64,000 bases of DNA from Pelomyxa schiedti (Eukaryota; Evosea; Pelobiontida; Pelomyxidae): the NCBI GenBank assembly GCA_020536535.1, contig JAHLWZ010000590.1, positions 42,147 through 106,146 on the forward strand. The letters run 5' to 3'. Below are positions 1-12,571 of the stretch, piece by piece. The notes beneath the pieces were generated by a model. That model was not told where the DNA came from, ran no database searches, and saw only the letters and a list, made by a program, of their open reading frames with translations. Every line of letters starts with the position of its first letter. Positions within the stretch are counted from its first letter, which is position 1. A program made the translations under genes and the position numbers.

Positions 1-236
1 AGTTCAAGAGAAAGTTCTCTGAGACATGTGATTGATGTCTGGGAGCATGCCTATTATTCATTGACTACCGCGGCAGGCGCGCTGCGTATGTCGAAAAGTG
101 TGGTGGAACCTTGGCAAGGCCTCTTGGACTGCTGTGCAAAGCAGCCCGAGAGCACTGAGGGTCTCAGTAACACCCAATGTGCTCCAATAGAGGGAATGAT
201 GAACAACATGTCAATTCTGTGGCTTCCCCAGCTCTA
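1..236 (+). pseudogene. Fe/Mn superoxide dismutase-like C-terminal fragment, frame-broken
   Basis: The first 240 bases encode pieces of the conserved C-terminal part of an iron/manganese superoxide dismutase, which converts superoxide to peroxide and oxygen. The metal-site motif DVWEHAYY is read in one frame (about 31-57). The next conserved piece, IDYRGRRAAYVEK, begins at 60 in a second frame, and VWWNLGKASW follows near 103 in a third frame. Two frame changes within about 50 nt, with no room for introns, mean this is either a decayed copy or a stretch with base-call errors. The 5' part lies outside the window. Family recognition is fairly good; the pseudogene status is inference. Confidence 0.5.
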
Positions 237-239
237 GGA

Positions 240-732
240 CAAGAAACGTTGCTTGACATCTGCATTTATTCCTAAAGAGCTGTGGCGAATCGGAAAGCCA
301 TTCTAGCTTATTAGAAGCAGAAAAATCGGTTTCCCCAATTTTTTATGTGACCTAAATCAAACAAAAGAAAAATGAGCGCCAGTTCCATGCTCTGATCTCC
401 AAACCACTCGATTTCCTTGCCACTTTGTTGGTTCCTTTTTTGCTGGAATAATTGTTATACCTGTTTGTTGGGATTGATTTTGTTTGGTCTGGGTGAGCCT
501 GAAGTTGCCCGATTTGATGTTGAGCGTGTGAAACCATGCTGTGCAGCGAGAGTGGAGATCTGATCAATCTCAACTGGTGTGACAACGTGGTCATGGACGC
601 TCGTTCTACGGTTAATTGAACTTTTTTCGCGTTTTTCCAATTCAAGCGAAAACGCCGGTGTTCTTAACCTCTTCCCATCAACGTTCGAGCCTCAACAAAA
701 CATCAGAAAAAAAAACCAAACAAGACAACAAG
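240..732. other. Intergenic interval
   Basis: No conserved coding sequence, RNA gene or repeat was recognised between the dismutase-like fragment and the SPFH gene. The last 30 bases before the next ATG are A-rich, as upstream of several genes here. Short antisense open frames show no protein-like pattern. Confidence 0.5.
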
Positions 733-2588
733 ATGGGGTGTTGCTGCTGTACATCAGGACGAGATCGCCGTAACTTCAGGGGGAGTTACTACCACAAGAA
801 CGTTTGCTGCGGAAAACGTACCGTGAAGAGGGGCGAGTGTTGCGCTACGTGGAATTTGTCCGGCGAGTACTCGGTCCATGAAGGCCCTGTTCGTATCTGG
901 ATGTTCTGCAGGTTTGCAACAACCACCATAATATTAAACAAAACAAAAAATGCCAAAAAAAAAAAAAGACTGTTTTCTTAAATTCTTAAGTGAGGTGGCA
1001 TTTTTGGATCGAGCCACTGCTGGTCCTAATCAGTACTTGGTGGTAAAGAGGAGAGATGGAGTCCAAGAAAATATACCTGGCCCCTATTCAATGTTCAAGT
1101 AAGCTTTTATCCAATAATAATTTTCCATGCTTACACTCGATGAAGGGACCCCGTAATCCATGTTTCTGTTGACGTGTGTGATTCTATAGGTATGACCTTT
1201 GTCTGGCACCTTATTTCTCCTTACAAATTTAAGCTCTTGATGCTTCCGAACTCTGCGTCATTTACTCTCAGCCCACAGCAGGAGAAGCTGCAACTGCAGC
1301 CGCAGCTTCCTCACATTCACATTCGTCCTCATCCGACGAGGTGGAAATGACAACGACAACTTCTACTCACAAACAGAAACATAAGCACAAGGGCAAGGAC
1401 AAGGACAACTTGCCTCCTGCGGGTATGTTTCCCGTTGTTAATGACACAATTTATAGCTTTGGGTAAAAAGGAACTGGAGTCCGTCGGTTACTGAGAGGGC
1501 CAGACAATTTCATTCCAACCAGTACTGAACGTGCTCATCAATTTGAGTGGTCACCTGCAGATCCCAATGCAAAAACCAAAGTCACGTTCCAGAAGCTTAA
1601 ATTGATTGTACAGAGCCTTAAGTGTGTTGTTGAGGGAGTACGAACTACTGATAAAATCTTACTGGCTGTATGTTGGAGCACTTTTTTTTTTTTCTTTGCC
1701 TCTGATCTTTTTTAGGTTGAAGTAATGATTTTCTGGGATATTGTTGATGTAGAACGGATGCTTGATAACACTAGTGATCCTGTAGGAGAGATAAGAGCAG
1801 CAACAGCTGCTGACATTGTGTCCTTTGGCTCAAATCACAGGTTTTTTTACCCCTTATGGCTTATTATGTCTAACCCAGCACCCTACAGTTACGAGAGTTT
1901 ACTTTCAAATACCCCTCAGTTGAGTGAATTAGACCCCTACAGGATGTTGGTAACACGTGCTACTGCTTTTGGGGTTGCAATCCGCAAAGGCAAGTTTCTT
2001 TCGAAAACGTAGGGTTTCACCTAATCTACCTGTAGTTATTTACAACGGATATCGCGCTGAGGCCGGAGTTCAGCGAGTTCACGACCACGCACTTGAAACG
2101 CGAGCCAAGTTGAAGGCAGAGCACGAGCAAAATGAGCACGAGCAAGCCCAGATTGATCTCAAGCTGAAACATGAATTTGAAAGGACCAAGAGGGAAGGTG
2201 AACACAACGCTTTAATGAGGGAGCAAGCAGAAATACAAGAAAGGGTTTGTAGTTCATAATACACTGTGTCATACTTATACTTAAACAGTTCAATTTGGAA
2301 ATGGAGAAAGTCAAGCACGCCGCGGCACTGCAACGGAAACAACAAGAGGAAGAACTGGAACAAATGGCACGGCGCAGGGCACATGAAACAGACGTCGCGT
2401 TCTACAAAGAATTGGCTAACATTGGTGTGAATGTGACTCAGTATCTCGTAGCCGCAAACCAGAAGCCTGCCAATCAAGTGGTGAAAATTGATCAAGGAAC
2501 AGGAGAAGTTCAAGGAATCACACCCACACACGTGCACCTTCATGAAGCACCAAGTGCAAATGAAATGCCACCAAACAAACGGAGCTAA
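733..2588 (+). CDS. SPFH/band-7-like membrane-associated protein, N-terminally lipidated
   Basis: This multi-exon gene encodes a protein resembling the SPFH/band-7-like family of protists, which form membrane-bound scaffolds. It starts MGCCCC, a glycine-2 myristoylation site followed by a run of cysteines for palmitoylation, so it should sit on the cytosolic face of a membrane. After the first exon (733-911) come family blocks such as YLVVKRRDGVQENIPGPYSM and GVRRLLRGPDNFIP, a His/Ser/Lys-rich insert (about 1300-1420), the core ending near 1980, and a charged helical segment rich in E, K, R and Q (about 2060-2400) typical of SPFH C-terminal coiled coils. Several introns are tiny: 1099-1145 (47 nt) and 1190-1233 (44 nt). 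Removing both restores one frame through the conserved block LDASELCVIYS. Borders of the later introns are approximate. The exact subfamily is not known. Confidence 0.75.
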
Positions 2589-2682
2589 CCTATACATACC
2601 CTACAATCAGTAAACACTTTGTAAAAACAAAATCGAAGAACCAAAAAGTAATGTAACTAGACTTCTACTCTATTGTTTTTAC

Positions 2683-3810
2683 TTAATCACCCTTGTGTGC
2701 TGCTGCTGTAAGCTCTTCCTTGCTAAGGGGAGTTTCATTTAGAGTGCTGCTTGTGCTACTGGTGCTTGCTGGTTCAAGGAATTGGCCTGTGCAAAACTTG
2801 TAAAGTGAGGCGATTTCGGTGTTGGAGTTGCAGTGATTGATCCACTCCTGTTCACTCAATACGCCATCGTTGTTATCGTCTGCATCAAATATCTTGTGTA
2901 GGAAAAGTAAGAATGGTATATGGGAGGTACAAACGTACCCGCGAAACGGCAGTGTTTATGGTCTCCTGTAGTTCAGTTTTTGTTGCTTCCCATGCCCTCT
3001 CTGAGTATGTTTAGCAAAGAGTAGCTGCCCATGAATTCCTGTAACCTGACTCGTCACGGGAGAGACCACTTTTCAAGCACACCAGAAGTTGCCCATTATA
3101 GACTGAAGACGTCATAACTTCCACCAATTCGGCTTTAGTGAGGTTGCCATCCCCTGAAGAACCACTTAAAATCTTGATGGCAATACTATAACAAACCATT
3201 CTTATCAGCAATATGAAACACAAGTCTCGCTTTTTCAATATCCGTCCCCTTGGACAGTATAGCGAGCTATAAGAAACCAAGATAATAATAGAAATAATAA
3301 AATTCATAAAGCACAGTGAGTAGGGCGAAAAGAAAAAAAAGGGACCCACCCCTCCAAGAAGCTCACTATGGCTGATAGAATTACTATGGTCTACATCAAG
3401 CACGCCGAAAAGCTGTGTGACGAATGCTGGTTCGTTTAAAGCCAATAGCTCAGGAAAGATATGAGCCGCTTCAGAGGCCAAAGTCTGGAACTGACCCAGG
3501 TCCACCTGTGCAACAGAAAGAGAATGAGAAACCATAAAAAGAACCTCTAGGTTAGGTCTAAAATAATTTCAGTAACGGTGTCATGCCTCACACCTTGTCT
3601 GTAGCCGGACCAACTCTTTCAGCCCATAATTTATTTAGTTGCTCCAACTCCGTTGGTGACAACTTGACTCGGAACTTGCTTATTGCCTGGTCACTCTCGG
3701 AACCTTCTGCCAGTGGTTGTGCTTCTGGTCTTTTGTAGCAAAAGATAATAGATTGTGAGGAAAAAGGAAAAAGTCCCCTCTAACACACACGTTTCTATGG
3801 TGTTGCCCAT
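2683..3810 (-). CDS. N-myristoylated EF-hand calcium-binding protein
   Basis: This is a calcium sensor of the calcineurin-B/NCS type. The proposed start at 3810 reads MGNTIET, giving a glycine-2 myristoylation signal. An intron of about 50 nt then joins to PEAQPLAEGSESDQ. Three EF-hand loops are visible: DVDHSNSISHSE (glycine at position 6 replaced by Asn), DKNGDGNLTKAE and DDNNDGVLSEQE. The second loop becomes canonical only when a 43-nt intron with a TTCTTCAG acceptor is removed, which supports the splice model. The gene runs tail-to-head with the galectin gene upstream, with 83 bp between this start and the preceding stop. A fourth, degenerate hand may exist. Target proteins are unknown. 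Confidence 0.7.
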
Positions 3811-3892
3811 GTTTTTGGTTTTTTTCACCAAGGATGAATTACCGTAAAGATGGAAAAAATTATTACGAGAAAGACTAATCAAAAACAGAACG

Positions 3893-4851
3893 TCAGTGGC
3901 CAGTGTTTGGCCACAAGATGCTAAGATTAACCTCAGGTGTGGTGGTTATGTGAGTGATCTCTTCCAACGGAATGCGGTGTGCAAAGTTTACTGAAGGAGG
4001 CTGGTCACGTGCACCAGGGCCACCAGCTCCCTCATCCCAAGTAATCGCCTATGAAATAGAGTAAGGATCAAACATAGGTTTTAACGCCGCGTTTAGACAC
4101 AAGCTGCAGTACATTTATTAATGAGTGCATTTGATGTAAAGTAAGTGGGAGCAAATATACACACAGATAGATAGATGGAAAGACAGAAAAGGAACCGTAC
4201 CTGGACATCATTAGACTGCCTCTTCCCATTTAAGAACAGCTGCCACCCCAGTTGAGTGCACACTATCTTAGCCCTGTGAGGCAGGCCCTCCGCCGGTTCG
4301 TGCGCGAACGGCCACAGCGACCGGGGAACGGCCGGCGTCGTGACCTCCTTGCCCCACCGGCCGTCGGCGTTGGTGTGGTTCTGGACCACCAGGTTCACGC
4401 CCAGCACGTTGGTCCTCACGTTCATGTGGTACGCGATCCTTTGGGAGGCGCAGCCAACGCCCCCATAATGGAAGTTCACGGCCACGTGTCCGTCCCTGAC
4501 GAACCACCACCACGCATGAATCACGGTCCCAGGGGTCAGGAATCTCTTCGTCGCCGTCGCCGAGGCTTCTGTTGCTGGTGGCGCGGGCTGTGCTATCGCC
4601 GTTGATCTTCTGGTCGCTGTTGTTGTTCTTGTGGATGACGTAGATGGAGGTGCGATTTCGTTGGGCACGAGTACCAGTATGGTGGAGGACGGCGGCATCT
4701 TGGTGACAAGGTGGTTCAGTCCCACAATTCCGTCGGCGATGGTGTGCCACGCCCTACACACTCGGCTGCACGCAACGAGAAGAACTCGACTCTCAACGTA
4801 CGGAAGTACAAGCACAGCAACACCATCAGGCATGCCGGTCGGTTGCCCCAT
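3893..4851 (-). CDS. F-box protein with C-terminal galectin domain
   Basis: Two exons (4851-4201 and 4048-3893) encode 268 residues. Residues about 8-45 resemble an F-box (LPYVESRVLLVACSRVCRAW), the motif that binds Skp1 in SCF ubiquitin ligases. A Ser/Thr/Ala-rich linker follows. From about residue 105 there is a galectin carbohydrate-recognition domain. The sugar-contact signature is intact: H, N and R in IAYHMNVR, N in VVQN, and W and E in GRWGKE. The strand NFAHRIPLEEI and the final VNLSIL strand match the family's end. The intron splits the galectin domain. An upstream in-frame ATG exists at 4971 but its extra sequence looks non-coding, so 4851 is preferred. The protein could mark galactose-bearing glycoproteins in the cytosol for degradation; that role is inferred. 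Confidence 0.75.
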
Positions 4852-4924
4852 TTCTTTCAACGAAATCACCTTTTCGTCAGTTAAAACAACAGCTAAGACG
4901 AAAAGTTTTTTTTTTTGTAATCGA

Positions 4925-6987
4925 TTACAAAGCGAGCTGGGTTGTGGCTGCGCTTTCTCCTTCGCTGTCAAAGGTGAGCTCGTGCTTGCCGGTGATGACG
5001 CGGGAGCCGTGGGCTGGCTTGAGCTGCACGCGGACGCCGACTTTGAACGTGCCCCACCCGATCCGCTTGAGGCAGAAGGGTGGCTTGTCTATGGTGATGG
5101 ATGGAGGCTCGAAGGTAGGATGGAGCTCCCATGTGACGGACTGCACGAAGGGGCAGGAGGCCGCGTCCAGCTTGAGGTCCCAGGAGTGGTCGTCGGTCTT
5201 GCGGGTTTTGTGCCCCTGAATCACTGTGATTGCAGCCGGTAGCACTGCTGATGTGGTGGTGGTGGAGGTAGTTGGAGGCTTAGAGGCTGCAGTGGGTGAC
5301 GTTGATGTGGCCGTTGATGACGATGTCAAGGTTGAAGTCTCAGCCGGCGGCTTTGGGGGTGCCGGGGTGGTTGATGGCTTCGAAGGTGTAGTAGAGGTGG
5401 ATGAAGAAGTTGCGGAGGATGATGGCGATGTTGTTGTTGCTGCAGATGGTGGTTCAACGGACGTGGGTGGAGCGGGTACTGCCCTGGCCCCGACATTGAC
5501 CATGGGAATCCAGTCAAAGGTACCTTTGAGTGCTCCGGAAACCCACCATGTCCCCAAGGTGTTGCGGTACCGGTCTCCTTCCAATTTTATATCCCAATGG
5601 CCTTCTCGGTCTTTCTTGGTCACAACACCAACCCTGCCCAAGTTGCGTGCCTGAGGGTGGCACACCTTCAATTTTGCGCCAGGGGCGAGGTAGAGAGTCG
5701 TACGCACAGACCAGTCACGCTTACCCTCAGCATTGTACGGAATAACAAACGAATCTGTCCCAAAGACTGGTCGAGCAAACGGGGATATTTCCAGGCTCAG
5801 TAATTGGAGCAACTTTTTGAATGCATCATCCAGTCGAGCCCATATACGCACGGTGCACTGCACAAGATTGAATAGATTAAATTAGAAATTGGATAGTTAC
5901 TTTGGCGTCGAGTGCAGTCTGCTGAAGGTTAATAAGAATTGTACCAAGAGCTTTTGGTGGTTCTTTGCACGCTTTTTTTGCTGGTGTTTTGGCAACCCTA
6001 TCCGCATTCCTGCAAAGGGGTGAGTTGACCTTAAACCATAAAGATGTGGAGAGACTACATTCCAGAAAGGGAACTTCCAAGGCAAAGACATAAATCTATT
6101 CTTCTTAGTGGAATTCTTGCAACATGCTCTTCTTACCGGTCTTTTCTTCAATCTCAAGCATATCATTAAATAAATCATGGCGGAGACTTTCGTCAAATTG
6201 TACAACAGGATTGGATGGGTCATACCTGCATATGGTAAAACGAAAGAAAGGTTATTTAGGTGGAACCCAACCATGCCCCATGAATCTCGTTGAGTTTTTC
6301 TTGTGGAAAGCCTGCCTGAAATTGGAAAATCAGAACGCATCGAGGAAAAGAATGGAAGTTACTTTTTGAGGAAGACCATCATGATTCTGATTTACCTGAA
6401 AGTAGTGTTTAAATGTTATTCTATAACAAGTTTGGCTGAAGTACCCACGAATGCAACAGGCCCCCTCTTTCTAGTGCCACCAAAGACAGGTGGGCGAAAG
6501 TTGGCTGTGCATCAGTTACACTAGCTAATTTCGGTGCATCGACTATTGTTTCAGAAGACTGCCAAACAATCAACAAAATGGTAATTTGTGCAAGAATACA
6601 GCACACCTTAGTGGCGTAATCGGGGATGCCTGACGACTTGCTTAGACCTGCACCACTGTAAGCACAGGTGTGCTTGCTTTTTGCCAAAAGTGCCGCTACA
6701 ATGGCGAGCTTCGCGTCAAGTACGAATTCTTCATCGAGGTACTCATTCGCCTGGAGGGGAAAATACGTATTAAAACGTGCTACTCCCCTACACTCTCAAC
6801 GAACTTTGATAGAGTTGTCTTGATCGGGCCTGTTTGATTTGTCTGATCTGGCCACAAGCCTTGGTGCGGGCCAGTCACTGTTGTGCCGCAAACCGTGCAT
6901 TGCAGATCTAGATCCACTCATGCGCTGTACCACCGCAGATGCCGTGGACGCCGTAGAGGGAGTCGACTTGCTTGTTGTCTTTGACAT
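4925..6987 (-). CDS. Sirtuin (Sir2-like deacylase) fused to a C-terminal YEATS domain
   Basis: The N-terminal two thirds is a NAD-dependent protein deacylase of the Sir2 family. Visible motifs are GAGLSKSSGIPDY (NAD loop), the QNHDGL motif, EIHGAW (the catalytic histidine, which aligns with the HG of other sirtuins) and DLCLCLGSSLSGMNADR (Rossmann-type binding segment). Each becomes continuous when introns of about 43-60 nt are removed. The cysteines of the usual zinc ribbon after the catalytic histidine are absent; the segment DPSNPVVQFDESLR lies there instead. A Ser/Thr/Pro-rich linker follows. The C-terminus carries a YEATS domain, an acyl-lysine reader, with SVTWELHPTF, PPFCLKRIGWGTFKV and a final GKHELTF strand. 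The first exon is a basic, serine-rich tail. The product probably acts on chromatin, binding and removing acyl-lysine marks, but substrates are unknown. Confidence 0.8.
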
Positions 6988-7249
6988 GTCACGTGTCGGT
7001 TTTTTTTTTTTTTTAGGTTCAAAAACGAAGGAAACGGCCTTAAGAACGGAGATTCAATTGGTCGGCATTTCCACTCCAATTGCCGAAGTGGGGGTGAGAC
7101 CTCTTTCACCCACTCTCCTCCGTTCGACGTGAGTCCCCCCTCATCAGTTCACAGTGGGCGAAACTCTGCTGCTTTCTGGGAACTTCGAAAAGGAGAAAAA
7201 GACAAAAAGGTCCTTGAGTTAATACACCCGTTGCTGCTCGGAACTTCAG

Positions 7250-9051
7250 ATGAAACCGGCGCGCAATAAGCCAGTGTCGGCAACGTCGTCAGCCGGCAAC
7301 ACCCCGCTGTCGTCCCAACGCGGCCCAACTTCGTCGGCCACAGGCAGGCCCCATCACCAGCAGCAGCAGCGTGCGCGGAAGCCCACCAACCAACAGCAGC
7401 CAGGGGGCGGGGGCACGGGCACGCCACACTCCGTGGCCCAGTCCACGCCGTCGTCCCACAACTCCAGCAGGCAGAACCTCCTCCGGCACTCCCAGGCCCG
7501 CACCAAACCACACGAAGACGACGCGGTCCACGCTCACGGCAGCAGCAGCTACGACGGCGGCGGCGACGACGACGACGCCGACGCGGAGCGGGCCGGCCGG
7601 CGGTCGCCGTCGCCCTCCTCCTCCGGCGGGCGGCGTGGCGCCGAGGCCGACGACAGGGTCCGCCCAATGGGGGCTTCCATCCGCTCCAAGCCCCGCTCGC
7701 GTTCGCCCTCCCCATCCGACGGGGACGGGGACGAGGACGACGACCGCCGGCGCGACGACGGCGACTCATCGGGGTCGCCCGAGACTCTGCAAGTAAAGCC
7801 CGTGAGTAGTAGCACGAGACGACCACAAGCCCGCGAGAACAGCAACGCAAACAACACCACCAACAACAACAACAACAGCAACACCACAGCCAACATGCCC
7901 GAAATTCGCGGAAGCAAGGTCAGGCTGCCCCCTATTCGAGACAAACGTGGGCGCCCGCCCCCTCCTTCTGGGAATGTGGCTGCTGCTACTACTGCTACTG
8001 CCACCACTACCACAACCACGACCACATCATCGTCTGCGAATCTCGGGAGCAGCCCTTTGGCGCAGTCGGCCTCGGTGTCTGCCACTACCGCCGCGACTAT
8101 TGAGAACTTGCGTAAGACCAATGTGCAGTCCACCACCGCGCAGCAGATGCTCTCCGTGCCAACTGGAATGCAGTCTGGTGTCAACTTCCAGCTCATGGTA
8201 ACAGGGCAAATAGAGTCTTGTCAGGTATACACTCGTTCTTGTGCTTCGTGGGTGTTGTGTTGGTCTACCTGGTCGTTTTGGATTTCATGCCCACACATCA
8301 GATAGCAGGATCCAGTTCTCTTCTCGCGAGGTATGAATTCGTCCATGGGAATGATTGGACCATTATATCTGTATGTACTTCTTGGAAACACAAAAATTCG
8401 CATCACTCCATTTCATCGACTTTTCAGGGAGTGGAAAAAGGAATCACCCAAACCAGTCTACAAACTTCCTCTGACATGGAACACACCAACGGCCCTGTGG
8501 CCGTGTGGAACCATCCACTTGAAATAGCTTTTAGCTCCAATAATCCGTACGTAACTCCTTAATATTACCTTGCTCACTTGTCTAGATACGGGTGGCCACA
8601 GCTAGTTGTATGTGTATATGGCCCCGATTTTCTGGGACGGGAGGTTATTCAAGGCTATGGGGTTATGCATTTACCCATAAGCTCTGGCAGGTAGTTGTAC
8701 AGTCAATAAATTCAAATGAAACTCAACCAACTACTTAAGCAAGTCGAACTAACTGTGGGTGCAGATTTGTAAAGTACATGACATTATGGACTCCACTATC
8801 ACCTTCATCAATGGAACAAATGACCACGTTTTTCATTGGTCAAAGACCAGAATATATAAATCCCATATTCATAAGCCAAGGCGCCGGCAGAGAAGGTATT
8901 TCCTCTTTTTTCCACAATATTCTAAAATGTCCCTTCAGTAACAAAGGTTCGATCATATGGGAAACTGAAAGTTTCCCTCGATGTAATTACAAAGGGAATG
9001 ACAGCTATGGGCTATTCTAAGCCCTCAACAAACCCCTCCCAACTTCTGTAA
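7250..9051 (+). CDS. B9D1: B9 domain protein of the ciliary transition zone, with long disordered N-terminus
   Basis: The C-terminal 200 residues match B9D1, a subunit of the MKS/B9 complex that gates the ciliary transition zone. Recognisable blocks are VTGQIESCQ, YEFVHGNDW, GVEKGITQTS, AVWNHPLEIAF, NPYGWPQLVVCVYGPDFLG, FIGQRPEYINP, and, after a last intron of about 45 nt, VTKVRSYGKLKVSLDVITKG. The preceding 310 residues form one GC-rich exon of Gln, Ser, Thr, Asn, Pro, Asp and Arg repeats. B9D1 of other eukaryotes is about 200 residues, so this extension is unusual. Stop is at 9049-9051. Presence of this gene implies that the organism makes cilia. Confidence 0.85.
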
Positions 9052-9086
9052 AGTGTAACCAAAAACAAAAAAAAATGTGTTTAAAT

Positions 9087-10091
9087 TCAACACAGTGTTG
9101 TGTATTCACCAGGAACAAGGGGTGCCAAACCAAGTTCCCTTACATAAGCAACATCACTCACACCATAGCCGGTAACAAATACATTTCCCGCATAACCCCT
9201 AGCATTGAGCTTGGCAAGGTAATTCTTAATGTCCGCAAGGGAAGCGTGTTCCTCACTCCCATTCCTGCGAGCATCCAGCACAACAGTACTTGCAACAGAG
9301 AGTGCATCATAAAGTGGCTCACAGAACCCTGAATCAGCACCATATCCCAGAATGGCCTTCCCGGCATAATACCTGCAAAAAAGGTATTACACAGCTGTTT
9401 TGAAAAGGGGGCAAAGAATGAGTAGAACATACAATATGAAACCATATGTAGGTGTTGAAGAGTGCCTGCACAACAAAGTCTCAATTTGGACCCTCACAGA
9501 GGGTGACAATTCCACATCAGACTTGGATCCCACAATCCCAAAGGGCGGTGACGTCGAGACCGGGGTGGCCGCGGGCAAGTCCAACCAATGTTTGGCCCAG
9601 TATCCCTCTAGTGGCAGTCCAGTCTCAAACAAATTGCTAAATTCGGCCATCCTGTGGAGCCTGAGCTCGACACCAACCGGCTGGGCTGCGATAACTATCT
9701 TGCGACGATCTGCCACAGGGGCAGATGTCGCCAGGACGAAGGGAAGCTCGGCAGCGTGGTCACTGTGATTATGGGTGACAAGAATGTGGCTGGGAAGGCT
9801 CTAGTGTATATGGTCAGAGAGTGATTAGTGTGATGCCCTGTAAGTAAGGGAAGTAACAGGGCGAGGGCGATGGCGGCGGAGTGTTGCATTATTATGGGAT
9901 AGTGACTGACAAACGGTGTAATGGGACAAGAAGCAACGAGTGACACCGTAGCCGACGTCGACCACCATCAGAGGCGACGGCGAGGCAGTTTCAGAGGGAG
10001 GCCGTGCGCATTCAAGGGCAAACGAGGAGCAAACCTCGCCTGTGTATATGCTGTCACCTCCCTTGCCGACTCCACAGCACCAGAGCTTCAT
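9087..10091 (-). CDS. Metallo-beta-lactamase-fold hydrolase
   Basis: The protein has the zinc-binding signature ILVTHNHSDHAAELPF of the metallo-beta-lactamase fold, preceded by an N-terminal strand pattern GEVCSSFALEC and LMVVDVGYGVTR that commonly opens such enzymes. The first intron (about 61 nt) joins the N-terminal exon to SLPSHILVTHNH in phase. Further exons carry VIAAQPVGVEL and the C-terminal segment ending in a conserved-looking GYGVSDVAYVRELGL. The start ATG is at 10089-10091; an upstream TTG is not needed. Substrate cannot be predicted; related folds hydrolyse nucleic acids, thioesters or cyclic nucleotides. No signal peptide is seen. Confidence 0.7.
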
Positions 10092-10515
10092 CCCCAAACA
10101 GAAAAAAAACGAGGGGAAACAGGGTTGATGTCAACAGAACAACGAACAGCTAGTGGGCAGAAGCAGCCCTCTTTGATTCGAGATGGGCGTCCAGAGTTGG
10201 TTGGTACATTATACAGTTAAGGGTGAGAGATGGTGGGCGGTTAGAGAACCAGCTATTCAACTAAGATCAGGTGGTCCAAAACGAGTTGCAGATTTTCTAA
10301 TGATAGTAGGCCGAGGCCATTTTTATCCTGTGATGTTTCTGTCAGTTTTGGTTCCATAAAAACCCACGTGGACATTTTTTTCCATCAGCCATTTTTTTAA
10401 CATTGGATCTGGTGCGAATTACGAAGCGCAAGCCGCGGTACTAACGACAAACACGCCAACCGAAACGAAACGAACATCTATAAATGACCTTCGTTTTAAC
10501 ATCGCGCGTCCCATA
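10092..10515. other. Divergent promoter interval
   Basis: This 424-bp stretch separates the metallo-beta-lactamase-fold gene (minus) from the homeobox gene (plus) and must hold both promoters. A TATA-like CTATAAAT lies at about 10478-10485, some 30 bp upstream of the homeobox ATG. No repeat or RNA gene was recognised. Confidence 0.35.
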
Positions 10516-12463
<1,948 letters not shown>

Positions 12464-12571
12464 CTATAAATGGAAGGGCACCACACATGTACAAGGATCA
12501 GATAGAGAATCAATCATTCAAGCAAGCGCACTCACTCTGTGGCACCAAATTTTGGTTTTCGGTTTTTTTTT

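Noticed and set aside
5226-5654. Val/Gly/Asp-rich plus-strand frame
   Set aside because: Antisense of the Ser/Thr/Pro linker in the sirtuin-YEATS gene.
7149-7850. Long Arg/Gly-rich open frame on the minus strand
   Set aside because: It is the antisense of the GC-rich first exon of B9D1; composition alone keeps it open.
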